64,000 nucleotides of DNA from Clostridia bacterium (GTDB taxonomy: Bacteria > Bacillota > Clostridia > Christensenellales > Aristaeellaceae): assembly GCA_017526525.1 (NCBI GenBank), contig JAFXRG010000036.1, forward strand, positions 1-64,000. Direction: 5' to 3'. A model generated the notes under the pieces. The model was not told the origin of the DNA. It was given only the letters and a program-made list of their open reading frames with translations, and did no database searches. A program made the translations under genes and the position numbers. Of this stretch, positions 40,761-49,294 are shown piece by piece. Each line of letters starts with the position of its first letter. Positions within the stretch are counted from its first letter, which is position 1.

Positions 40761-41652
40761 TCCGATCCTTGCCTTTTCCGCCACCCGCCGCATGCGCTCC
40801 TTTCGGACCCTGCTGATCGCAGGGGCCTATACGCTGGTGATGCTGGCGGCGGCCGTGCTGACCATGTTCGTCCTTTTCCGTGAAGAGGTGCCGATGTCCC
40901 AGCTTTCGTCCGGGGTCAGGTGCTATTCGATCCTGATGGTGCTTCAGTTCTTCCTCCTGGTGCTGATTGCCCCGGCCATGACCTCCGGCGCCGTTGCCGG
41001 GGAGCGGGAGCGCCAGACCCTGGACCTGCTGCTGGTGACGGAAACCCGTGCCTTCCGGCTGATTACCGGCAAGGTGGCGGAAAGCCTGGCGGTGCTGGCG
41101 CTGCTGCTGGTGTGCGGTTTTCCGGCCGTGTGCCTGACGCTGCTTTCCGGGGCGGTGACCCTGACGCAGCTGCTGATCGGGGAGCTTTTCCTGCTGGCCA
41201 TAGCCTTCGCGGCGGTGAGCCTGGGCGTCCTGGCGTCCACCCTCTGCCGGTCCACGGTGGCCTCGGGGGTGGTGGCCTACCTGCTGCTGATCCTGGTGGC
41301 CGTGATCACCACGGTGCCCCTGTTTTTCGCCTTTACGGATGAGATGGCGGCGGTGGTGTATGATCCGGCTGCCCTGGCCCGCATGAGCACGGGGAAAGCC
41401 CTGTCCATGGTTTTCCCGACGCTGCTGGCAAACCCGTTCCTCGGGCTGTTGTTCCTGCTGCACGGGCAGACGGGGATTCTTTCCTCACTCATGGAATACC
41501 GGGATACCGGCCGCCTGCTTTGCGGATTCATGCTGTTGAACCGCGTGGGCGGTGAAACCGTTGCCCTGATCTGCACGGCCTGCATGACCGCCCTGGGCGC
41601 GCTGCTCATGCCGCTGTCGGCGCTTATTCTCCGGAAAAAGACCGGATGCTGA
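40753..41652 (+). CDS. ABC-2-type permease in the MoxR operon
   Basis: This 299-residue permease has six membrane helices in the ABC-2/GldF-like pattern: LLIAGAYTLVMLAAAVLTMF, MTSGAVAGERERQTLDLLLV (the typical GERERxTLDLLL turn), FLLAIAFAAVSLGVLASTLC and VVAYLLLILVAVITTVPLFF. It partners the upstream ATPase, whose gene it overlaps. Its end overlaps the next gene by 7 bases. The GldF-like form is consistent with a system acting on the cell envelope. Confidence 0.86.
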   Translation: MLNPILAFSATRRMRSFRTLLIAGAYTLVMLAAAVLTMFVLFREEVPMSQLSSGVRCYSILMVLQFFLLVLIAPAMTSGAVAGERERQTLDLLLVTETRAFRLITGKVAESLAVLALLLVCGFPAVCLTLLSGAVTLTQLLIGELFLLAIAFAAVSLGVLASTLCRSTVASGVVAYLLLILVAVITTVPLFFAFTDEMAAVVYDPAALARMSTGKALSMVFPTLLANPFLGLLFLLHGQTGILSSLMEYRDTGRLLCGFMLLNRVGGETVALICTACMTALGALLMPLSALILRKKTGC

Positions 41653-43193
41653 TGCCTATGAAAAATGAAATTCTGCGGGCCCTGGCCCCTTTCCGGCGCC
41701 GTCTGCGCCTGGGCCGCCTGTGCCGCGGCGCGGCATGGGGATTCCTGTGCGGCGCGGCGGCGGCCCTGCTGCTGCTGGCGGTGACGCTTTTTGTACCCCT
41801 GCGGGAAAGACTGCCTGCGGCGGCGTTGGCGGCGGCGGGAGGAACGGTTCTCGGGGCCCTTGTGAACGCGCTGCGCCCTGTAACGGACTTCTCGGCGGCC
41901 CGGGCGGCGGACGCCTGCGGCCTGCAGGAGCGGGCAGTGACGGCCCTGGAGCTGGCTTCCGCAACCGACTCCCCGCTGGCGAACGCCCAGCGGCAGGACG
42001 CCGCGGAGCGTCTCCGGAAGCTTTCCCCGAGGGAAATCCCCCTGCGCGTTCCCGGGCGGATCCTGGCGGCAGGCGGGGCCCTGCTGCTGCTTTGCGTGCT
42101 GCCTGCGCTGCTCTCCGGCCCCGGACCCCGCCAGGCGGCGGCCCGGAAAGCCCTGGAGGAACAGCTGGCTTCCTTTACCGAGCAGATTGACCGCGCCGAG
42201 GCCCTGGAGGAGGAAAGCCTCCCGGAAGCGGACCGGAACGAGCTGCGGAAACTGACGGCGGACCTTAAGCGGGAACTGGCTTCCAGCCGGGACACGGTGG
42301 AAGCCCTGGTGGCGGCGGACCGGGCGGAGAACCGCCTGGAGGAGCTCCGGCAAAAAACCGCCGGGGACGCCCTGGACGCTTATCAGAGGGATGCTTCCGG
42401 CGGCAACGCGGACGCCTCCGCAGGAAGCGGGGAAGGCTCCGAGGGGAAAGCCGGCGATGATTCCGGAAAGACGGCGGAGAAATCCGGCGGAGACCTTCCG
42501 GAACAGCCCGCGCAAACGGAAGAAGGCGCGGAAGGCAGCCAGGCGGCGTCCTCCGAAAGCCAGGCCGGAAATGCCTCCGGGGCTTCCGGCTCCGGAAACA
42601 CGTCCGAGGCTTCCTCGCGGCAGCCAATGAACGCCGGCGCGCTTTCCCAAACCCTTTCGGCCATGAAGGCCGCCCTGTCCGGGCAGCAGAACGCGTCCTC
42701 CGGACAAACCGCCCAAATGTCCGGCGGAATGCAGGCGGGTTCCATGGCTTCCTCTTCGTCCTCTTCCTCTTCATCCTCCGGTTCTCCGGGCAGCGGCTCC
42801 GGACAGGGGGGCCAGTCTCCCGGTTCGGGCGCCGGCGCCGGCACCACTAACCAGGACGAAGGCGGCAAGGCCGGACAAAGCTCTTCCGGATCCTCCGGCG
42901 GCGGAAACCGTCCCCCGGAATACCGGGAAGGCGAGTATGAAACCATTTATGATCCTGAGCGGGCGGAGGCCGCCTTCCGGGATGTGATGACAGAGCAGAA
43001 CCGCCTGGGGGAGGATTCCGTACAGCTGGAGGCCGGCCCGGGCAAAGGTACCCTGGAAGGCAACGTTCCCTACCGGCAGGTGGTGGGGGAATATGCCCGG
43101 GAAGCAGTGGAGGCGGCGGATTCCGCCGCGCTGACCGGGGAACAGCGCAGCTGGGTGGATGAGTATTTCCGCCTGCTGACGGACCTGCAGTGA
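41646..43193 (+). CDS. Membrane-anchored coiled-coil protein with Ser/Gly-rich linker
   Basis: This 515-residue protein has two N-terminal membrane helices (about 30-72), a third (about 138-156), then acidic coiled coil (about 160-245). A very biased Ser/Gly/Ala/Glu/Gln linker follows (about 250-430), with a run of ten Ser codons. The C-terminal domain contains PPEYREGEYETIYDPERAEA and VPYRQVVGEYAREAVEAADS. The layout resembles proteins encoded beside MoxR genes in Bat-like operons. The linker could span the cell wall. Three in-frame ATGs occur at its start; 41646 is the first. Confidence 0.65.
   Translation: MLMPMKNEILRALAPFRRRLRLGRLCRGAAWGFLCGAAAALLLLAVTLFVPLRERLPAAALAAAGGTVLGALVNALRPVTDFSAARAADACGLQERAVTALELASATDSPLANAQRQDAAERLRKLSPREIPLRVPGRILAAGGALLLLCVLPALLSGPGPRQAAARKALEEQLASFTEQIDRAEALEEESLPEADRNELRKLTADLKRELASSRDTVEALVAADRAENRLEELRQKTAGDALDAYQRDASGGNADASAGSGEGSEGKAGDDSGKTAEKSGGDLPEQPAQTEEGAEGSQAASSESQAGNASGASGSGNTSEASSRQPMNAGALSQTLSAMKAALSGQQNASSGQTAQMSGGMQAGSMASSSSSSSSSSGSPGSGSGQGGQSPGSGAGAGTTNQDEGGKAGQSSSGSSGGGNRPPEYREGEYETIYDPERAEAAFRDVMTEQNRLGEDSVQLEAGPGKGTLEGNVPYRQVVGEYAREAVEAADSAALTGEQRSWVDEYFRLLTDLQ
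42750..42779 (+). repeat. Ten-codon serine run (TCN microsatellite)
   Basis: Ten Ser codons, mostly TCC and TCT, form an imperfect trinucleotide tract inside the linker protein. Length changes in steps of three would alter the linker without a frameshift. Confidence 0.75.
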
Positions 43194-43225
43194 TCCTGAA
43201 CATTCCGAAAGGAGAAACAAATCCG

Positions 43226-44203
43226 ATGGATGCAAATCTTTTCGCTCCCAAATATGAAGCCGTCCGCAAGGAAATCGCCCGGGAAATGGTGGGCCAGGAA
43301 AACGTGGTGGAGCACCTGCTGCTGGCGGTGATTGCCGGCGGCAACGTGCTGCTGGAAGGCGTTCCGGGCCTGGGCAAAACCCATCTGGTGCGGGTGCTGG
43401 GCAAGGTGCTGTCCCTGCCCTTCTCCCGGATTCAGTTTACCCCGGACCTGATGCCCGCGGACATTACCGGCACCAACATCCTGGTTCGCACGGAAGAGGG
43501 AAACAGCTTCCGTTTCCAGCCGGGTCCCCTGTTCTCCTCCCTGGTGCTGGCGGATGAAATCAACCGGGCAACGCCCAAAACGCAGGCCGCCCTGCTGGAA
43601 GCCATGCAGGAGCACAGCGTCACGGTGGCCGGGAAAACCATGCGCCTGCCGGAGCCGTACTTCGTGCTGGCGACCCAGAACCCGGTGGAGCAGGAGGGAA
43701 CCTACCCCCTGCCGGAAGCCCAGCTGGACCGTTTCCTTTTCAAAATCCTTGTTCCGTTCCCCACGCTGAAGGAGCTGGACGGCATTGTGTCCCTGACCCT
43801 TGCTCCTGGGGAAACCGGGGGAAAACAGGGAGCCCAGCCGGCGCTCACCGCGGAGGAACTGCTGGAGATGCGCGCCCTGGCACGGCAGGTACCGGTGGCC
43901 TCCAGCGTGCAGGAAAGCGCTTTGAAGCTGGTGCTGGCCACGCATCCGGAACTGCCGGACGCGCCGGAGGTTTCCCGGAAGTACCTGCGCTTCGGGGCCA
44001 GTCCCCGGGCCGCGCAGGCCATCCTGTCCACCGCCCGGGTCCGGGCCCTGGAACAGGGACGCTTCAACGTGTCCTATGAGGATATCCGCTTTGTGGCGCC
44101 CGCCTGCCTGCGCCACCGGCTTGCCCTGAACTTTGCCGCCGTTACGGAGGGAAAGGACATGGAACAGATTGTGGCGGAACTGGTGGACAGCTATGTTAAG
44201 TGA
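43226..44203 (+). CDS. MoxR-family AAA+ ATPase
   Basis: This 325-residue AAA+ protein has Walker A GVPGLGKTH (about 46-54), the MoxR block QFTPDLMPADITGTNIL, Walker B VLADEINRATPKTQAALLEA, sensor 1 LATQNPVEQEGTYPLPEAQL with the DRF arginine-finger region and sensor 2 RFGASPRAAQ. MoxR ATPases work as chaperones that insert cofactors or assemble complexes together with von Willebrand A proteins. Here the DUF58, BatA-like and vWA genes follow directly. Its stop overlaps the DUF58 start by 11 bases. Confidence 0.92.
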   Translation: MDANLFAPKYEAVRKEIAREMVGQENVVEHLLLAVIAGGNVLLEGVPGLGKTHLVRVLGKVLSLPFSRIQFTPDLMPADITGTNILVRTEEGNSFRFQPGPLFSSLVLADEINRATPKTQAALLEAMQEHSVTVAGKTMRLPEPYFVLATQNPVEQEGTYPLPEAQLDRFLFKILVPFPTLKELDGIVSLTLAPGETGGKQGAQPALTAEELLEMRALARQVPVASSVQESALKLVLATHPELPDAPEVSRKYLRFGASPRAAQAILSTARVRALEQGRFNVSYEDIRFVAPACLRHRLALNFAAVTEGKDMEQIVAELVDSYVK

Positions 44204-45041
44204 CGCATTTCTGGCCCGGCTGGATACGCTTTGCCTGGCGGTCCGGGGCCGGGCTTCGGGCGGCGCCGGAGGCACCCGGCGTTCCCGGAACACGGGTTCT
44301 TCCGCGGAATTCTCCGATTACCGGGAGTATATTCCGGGGGATGATATCCGGCGGATTGACTGGAATGCCCTGGCCCGTTTTGACCGGCTGTTCCTGAAGC
44401 TTTTCATGGAGGAGCAGGAGTCGGCGGTGACGGTGCTGCTGGACGGCAGCGCCTCCATGGGCGACAAATGGGAAGCGGCGCGGCAGGCTGCCGAAGCGCT
44501 GGGATACCTGGCCCTGACGGGCGGCGACCGGCTGCGGGTGATCTGCCTGCGGGAGGACGGGGACCGCCGGTCTCCGGTACTGTCGGGACGCCAGGCCTAT
44601 GCCCGGCTGGAGCAGTTCCTGGATACCTGCGCCCCGGAGGGCGGCGGGGACCTGAATGAAAAAATCCTCCGGCTGGACGCGCTGCCCAAGGGCCTGTGCT
44701 TCCTGGTTTCGGACTGCTATACCGATGGCGGGCCCGGACGGGGGCTGGACGCCCTGAGATACCGAAAGCAGGAGTGCGCCGTGATCCAGGTGCTCTCCGC
44801 GGAGGAGCTGGATCCCGCCCTGGAAGGCGCCCTGCGGCTGACGGACAGCGAAAGCGGGGAAACCGTGAACCTGCTGGCGGACCGGGAGGCCCTGGACCGC
44901 TACCGGAAAGCCCTGGAGCAGTTCCTGGAGGAGATCCGGGAATGCTGCTTCCGGCGGGAGGTGCCCTGCTGCCTGCTGAACGCAGGGAAGAATTTTGAGG
45001 AAGAATGGATTCCGCTGGTTTCTTCCTGCGGAGTCATCTGA
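44193..45041 (+). CDS. DUF58-family protein (vWA-like)
   Basis: This 282-residue protein carries the DUF58 signature EFSDYREYIPGDDIRRIDWN (about 39-58) and a vWA-like core starting VTVLLDGSASMGDKWEAARQ, with a DxSxSM-like MIDAS motif where the Asp is followed by Gly. MoxR-DUF58 pairs are among the most conserved of these operons, and DUF58 is thought to present clients or bind MoxR. Unlike many members it lacks clear N-terminal membrane helices. It overlaps moxR and sits 28 bases before the BatA-like gene. Confidence 0.88.
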   Translation: MLSDAFLARLDTLCLAVRGRASGGAGGTRRSRNTGSSAEFSDYREYIPGDDIRRIDWNALARFDRLFLKLFMEEQESAVTVLLDGSASMGDKWEAARQAAEALGYLALTGGDRLRVICLREDGDRRSPVLSGRQAYARLEQFLDTCAPEGGGDLNEKILRLDALPKGLCFLVSDCYTDGGPGRGLDALRYRKQECAVIQVLSAEELDPALEGALRLTDSESGETVNLLADREALDRYRKALEQFLEEIRECCFRREVPCCLLNAGKNFEEEWIPLVSSCGVI

Positions 45042-45069
45042 GTTTTGCTGAACCATCCGGAGGATGCGT

Positions 45070-46638
45070 ATGATTTCATTTGCTGCGCCGCAATGCGCAT
45101 GGTTCCTGCTGCTGCCCGCCGCCATCGTGGCGCTGTACCTGCTCCGGCGAAAGTACCTGCCGAAGCAGGTTCCGAGCACCTTTCTCTGGCGGACGGCCCT
45201 GCGGGATTCCGCTGCCAACCGGCCGCTGCAGCGCCTGCGGAAAAACCTGCTGCTGCCGGTGCAGCTGCTGGCGGCCCTGGCGCTGGCCCTGGCCCTGATG
45301 CAGCCCTATCGCGTCGGCGGCGCGGCGTCCCGCACCGTGATGATTTTTGACCTGTCGGCCAGCATGCAGACCGCCAGCGCGGGCCGGACCCGGCTGGAGG
45401 AAGCAAAGGGCCGGGCGGAGGAGATCCTCCGGGGCCTGCCTCCGGGAGAGGAAATCACGGTGCTGGCGGCAGGCGCGGAGGTCCGGCAGGTGCTGGCGGC
45501 CTCCACGGACCGGGAGGACGCGGTCCGGGCCGTTCGCGGCCTGGCCTGCGGCAAAGCCGGCGCGGAGCTGAACCGGGCGCTGGCGCTGGCGGAAGCCCTC
45601 CGGAAGGAGGATTCCGAGCGGGGAACCCGGATCATCGTTTTTTCGGATTCCTATGATCCGCCGGAAGGCATTGCGGCGGAAAACTGCGGAACCGGGGCGG
45701 ACAACCGGGGCGTCTTTGCCCTGGCCGCGGAGGAAGGCACGGCCTATGCCCGAATCTGCAATTACGGCGCCGACTGCGTGCTGACGGTTTCCTGCGAGGC
45801 GGACGGAAAGCTGTGTGAAGCCCGGGAAATTGAAATCCCGGCGGGTGAAACGGTGGGCATGCTGTTTTCCCTGCCGCCGGACGCGGCGGTGGCGGAGGTG
45901 AAAATCCGGGAGGCGGACGCCCTGGCGGCGGACAATACGGCCCGGACCCCTGTTAAATACCTGACTTCCCGCACGGTGGCCCTGACCGGGGATAACCTGT
46001 TCCTGGAAAGCGCCCTGAAGGTCCGCCCGGACCTGCGGGTGGTCCGCATGAGTGAAAACGATCCTGCCGAAACCGCGGCGGATCTGTATATCCACGGCAC
46101 CTCCCCGGTGTTTTTCACAAAGGATCCCTCCCGGACGGCATTCACCTGGAGCGAGGAGGAAGAGGAGGTTTCCGGTCCCCTGCAGGCGGAGGATACGCCC
46201 CTGACGGAAGGCCTGACGCTGCGGGATGTGACGCTGCGCTCCTGCCGCACGGTGACCGGCGGAACGGCGGCCATCCGGGCCGGCGGACAGGCGGTGGCCG
46301 CGTATACCGATTCGGAAGCCGTGATCGGCTTCAGCCTGCGGGATACCAATCTGCCGATGAAATATGATTTTCCCGTCCTGATCCAGAATATCCTGAACCT
46401 GCTGATTCCGCGGACCGAAGCGGCGGCCGCGGCGGAGGAGGAAATTGTTCCCCGGGAGGAAAGCGATGTCCGCGCGGTGGCTCCGGACGCGGAGGGCGGG
46501 GAGAGCGCCGCGGCCCTGACCCGCGGCGAGGATCTGACGGGGCTTTTGCTCTGCGTGTTCCTGGTGCTGCTGACGGCTGAGTTTGTGCTGGCCCGGGAGC
46601 CCTGGATCCGCAGGAAGAGGAAGGAGGCGAAGGTATGA
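45070..46638 (+). CDS. BatA-like membrane protein with vWA domain
   Basis: This 522-residue protein starts with the BatA N-terminal region (APQCAWFLLLPAAIVALYLL then RRK) and a second helix (about 57-75). A vWA domain follows with the MIDAS motif in MIFDLSASMQTASAGRTRLE. A long outside region and a closing helix come next (about 492-510, TGLLLCVFLVLLTAEFVLA). BatA proteins hold metal through MIDAS and bind MoxR partners at the membrane. The start at 45070 has GGAGG six bases away; the ATG at 45064 abuts that site. It overlaps the next gene by 4 bases. Confidence 0.82.
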   Translation: MISFAAPQCAWFLLLPAAIVALYLLRRKYLPKQVPSTFLWRTALRDSAANRPLQRLRKNLLLPVQLLAALALALALMQPYRVGGAASRTVMIFDLSASMQTASAGRTRLEEAKGRAEEILRGLPPGEEITVLAAGAEVRQVLAASTDREDAVRAVRGLACGKAGAELNRALALAEALRKEDSERGTRIIVFSDSYDPPEGIAAENCGTGADNRGVFALAAEEGTAYARICNYGADCVLTVSCEADGKLCEAREIEIPAGETVGMLFSLPPDAAVAEVKIREADALAADNTARTPVKYLTSRTVALTGDNLFLESALKVRPDLRVVRMSENDPAETAADLYIHGTSPVFFTKDPSRTAFTWSEEEEEVSGPLQAEDTPLTEGLTLRDVTLRSCRTVTGGTAAIRAGGQAVAAYTDSEAVIGFSLRDTNLPMKYDFPVLIQNILNLLIPRTEAAAAAEEEIVPREESDVRAVAPDAEGGESAAALTRGEDLTGLLLCVFLVLLTAEFVLAREPWIRRKRKEAKV

Positions 46639-49289
46639 GCTTTGAAATTGCCCATCCGCTTCGCCTGCTGGTGATTCCGGTCTGCTGCGCCATTGTGCTG
46701 GCCACGGCGCTGTGGCAGAAAAGCAGGAGCCGGAAGGAGCGGGTGTCCCATATCCTGCGCCACGTGCTGATTGTCCTCACCGCCCTGGCTTTTGCCGGCG
46801 TGAGCCTGCTGACGGCCAGCCCGGACCGCACGGCCTGGCTGGTGCTGGACGTTTCCGCCTCCGTGAACGAGGAGGAGGTTTCTGCATTGGCGCGGCAAGC
46901 CCTGACGGCGTCGGGAGACCGGAAAACCGGGGTCATCGTTTTCGGCCGGAATGCGGCGGTGGAACGTTCCCTCGGGAGCGATACCCCGCTGACGGAGATT
47001 CACGCCTCCGTGGACCGGGGCGGAAGCGACCTGGGTGAAGCCCTCAGCCTGGCTTCGGCCCTGCTGCCGACGGATTCCAACGGCGGAATCGCGGTCATCA
47101 GCGACGGGACCTCCACGGGCAGCGAGGAATGGCTGAAAGGCGGAAGCCCGCTGGCGGTGAATACCCTGAAGGTGAACCGGAAATCCGGAGCAGACGCCCA
47201 GGTCACCGGGATCTCCGTGCCGGATACCCTCTATGAAGGACAGAAATATACCACCCTCGTGACGGTGCATGCCAACGCCGCCGGGGAAGCAACGCTGCTG
47301 CTGCGGGAAAACGGGGAAAGCCCCCGCACCCGGCAGGTAACCCTGCGAAAGGGAGAAAACACATTCGCCTTTGAATCCCTGGCGGCCTCCGGCGGTGTTA
47401 CCACCTGCGAGGCGCAGATCCTGATGTCCGGCGATACCCTGCCGTCCAACAACACCAACAGCGCCTTTACGGTGGTTTCCGGCAGCATGAATATCCTCCT
47501 TGCGGAAGGAAAAAGCGGCGAGGGTATTTCGCTGCAGCGGATGCTGGAAAGCGCGGGCATGAAGGTCCGGGTGATCCCGGCTTCCATGCTCAGCGAAACG
47601 GCCGCGGACCTGTGGGCCTATCACGCCATCGCCCTGGTGAATGTGGACGCGGAAAGCCTGAGCGAGAAACAGACCGCGGCGCTGGATGAAGCCGTGCGTA
47701 CCCTGGGCTGCGGCCTGGCGGTTTTCGGCGGGGATTCCAGTTATGCCCTGGGCGGATACCGGGGCAGCGCACTGGAAAAAATGCTGCCGGTCACCATTGA
47801 CGTCCGGAACCGGCTGGACCTGCCTTCCACGGCGCTGGTGCTGGTGCTGGACAAATCCGGCTCCATGGCGGACAGCGCCTGGGGCATGACCAGGCTGCAG
47901 CTGGCCCGGGAGGCCGCCTGCAGCGCGCTGGAAGTCCTGAGCGAACGGGACAGCGCCGGCGTGATTGCTTTTGATGATACGGGGAAATGGGTGGTGCCCA
48001 TGACGCCGGTAACGGATGTGCCGGCGATGCAGGCGCAGATCCGCACCATCCGCCTGGGCGGCGGTACCGCCTTTTATTCCCCCCTGGTGATGGCGAAAAA
48101 CGCGCTGAACGCCGCGCAGGCCCAGTATAAGCACGTGATTTTCCTGACGGACGGCGAGGCCGGGGATTCCGGTTACGATACCGTGGTCCGGCAGATGGCA
48201 GAGCAGGGCATTACCGTGACGACGGTGGCCGTGGGCGACGGCGCGGATACCGCCGGCATGAAAAAGCTGGCGGAAATGGGCGGCGGGCGCATGTACTACG
48301 CCGGGCCCTTTGACAGCCTGCCGCGGATTTTTACCAAGGAAACCATGATGATTTCCGGCGCCTATGTGCAGAACCGGCAGTTCACGCCGGCGGTGACCGC
48401 CACCGATATGACCGGTTTTCCGGGCTTCCCGGTGCTCAGCGGCTACCTGGCCACGGTGGAAAAGCCCCTGGCCACGGTCTGCCTCTGCAGTGACCGCCAG
48501 GACCCCGTGCTGGCCTGGTGGCAGTACGGCGCCGGCCGGGTGGCCAGCTGGACGAGCGACGTGCAGGGGGGCTGGTCGTCGGCCTTCCTGCAGTGGGACC
48601 AGGCGCCCGCCTTCTTCGGCGGCATCCTGTCCTTTGTGCTGCCGGAGCGGGAAAGCGGCGGGGAAATTGCCCTGGAGGACGGAAAACTGGTGTTTACCGC
48701 CGCGGCGGAGGATGCGCTGCTCACCCGGGTTACCAAGGCCGAAGCCCAGGTGACCCGGCCGGACGGAAAGCATGAAACCGTGCAGCTGGAGCAGGTGAAC
48801 GCGCGCACCTTTGAGGGAAAAACGGATACGGAGCTTTCCGGTGCCTGGGCGGTGCATATCTCCCTGCGGGACCGGTTGGGCAACGAAATCCTGGAAACCG
48901 ACCTGGGGGCGGTGCGGTCCTGGAACCGGGAATACGACGTGCGGGAAGGGGATAACGGATCCTTGGAAAAGCTCAGCGCGGAAACCGGCGGCGTGCATAC
49001 GGAAAACCCCGCAGAGCTGCTGTCCTTCCGGGATACGGCGGCCCGCAAGCGCAGGGACCTGACCTGGATTTTCGCCCTGCTGGCGGCCCTGCTGTTCCTC
49101 TTTGACGTGGCCCAGCGTCGGCTGGACTGGCTGCGGGAGCCGGAAAAGAAGGAAAAGGCGGAAGCCCCGGCCGAGGCCCCGGCAAAGACAAAGGCGGCCA
49201 AAAAGAAGAAAGCCAAAGAACAGGCGCCCCCGCAGGAAAAAGCGGCGGATGTTCTATGGCAGAATATGCAGAACCGAAAGCGGCTGTAA
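46635..49289 (+). CDS. Large membrane protein with two vWA domains and a GATase-like insert
   Basis: This 884-residue protein has two N-terminal helices (about 8-25, 40-60), a first vWA-like segment (VLDVSASVNEEEVSALARQ) and a beta-sandwich. A glutamine-amidotransferase-like segment follows (AIALVNVDAESLSEKQTAAL; FGGDSSYALGGYRGS), then a second, canonical vWA domain with VLDKSGSMADSAWGMTRLQ. A membrane helix lies near 815-832 and the tail is very Lys/Ala-rich. This matches large membrane proteins in Bat-like operons. It is the last gene of the operon and lies five bases from a convergent protease gene. Confidence 0.82.
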   Translation: MSFEIAHPLRLLVIPVCCAIVLATALWQKSRSRKERVSHILRHVLIVLTALAFAGVSLLTASPDRTAWLVLDVSASVNEEEVSALARQALTASGDRKTGVIVFGRNAAVERSLGSDTPLTEIHASVDRGGSDLGEALSLASALLPTDSNGGIAVISDGTSTGSEEWLKGGSPLAVNTLKVNRKSGADAQVTGISVPDTLYEGQKYTTLVTVHANAAGEATLLLRENGESPRTRQVTLRKGENTFAFESLAASGGVTTCEAQILMSGDTLPSNNTNSAFTVVSGSMNILLAEGKSGEGISLQRMLESAGMKVRVIPASMLSETAADLWAYHAIALVNVDAESLSEKQTAALDEAVRTLGCGLAVFGGDSSYALGGYRGSALEKMLPVTIDVRNRLDLPSTALVLVLDKSGSMADSAWGMTRLQLAREAACSALEVLSERDSAGVIAFDDTGKWVVPMTPVTDVPAMQAQIRTIRLGGGTAFYSPLVMAKNALNAAQAQYKHVIFLTDGEAGDSGYDTVVRQMAEQGITVTTVAVGDGADTAGMKKLAEMGGGRMYYAGPFDSLPRIFTKETMMISGAYVQNRQFTPAVTATDMTGFPGFPVLSGYLATVEKPLATVCLCSDRQDPVLAWWQYGAGRVASWTSDVQGGWSSAFLQWDQAPAFFGGILSFVLPERESGGEIALEDGKLVFTAAAEDALLTRVTKAEAQVTRPDGKHETVQLEQVNARTFEGKTDTELSGAWAVHISLRDRLGNEILETDLGAVRSWNREYDVREGDNGSLEKLSAETGGVHTENPAELLSFRDTAARKRRDLTWIFALLAALLFLFDVAQRRLDWLREPEKKEKAEAPAEAPAKTKAAKKKKAKEQAPPQEKAADVLWQNMQNRKRL

Positions 49290-49294
49290 AGCCC

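Noticed and set aside
45762..48998. Open frame of over 1,000 codons antisense to the BatA-like and vWA genes
   Set aside because: It is antisense shadow caused by G+C bias at third positions; no motif or start supports it.
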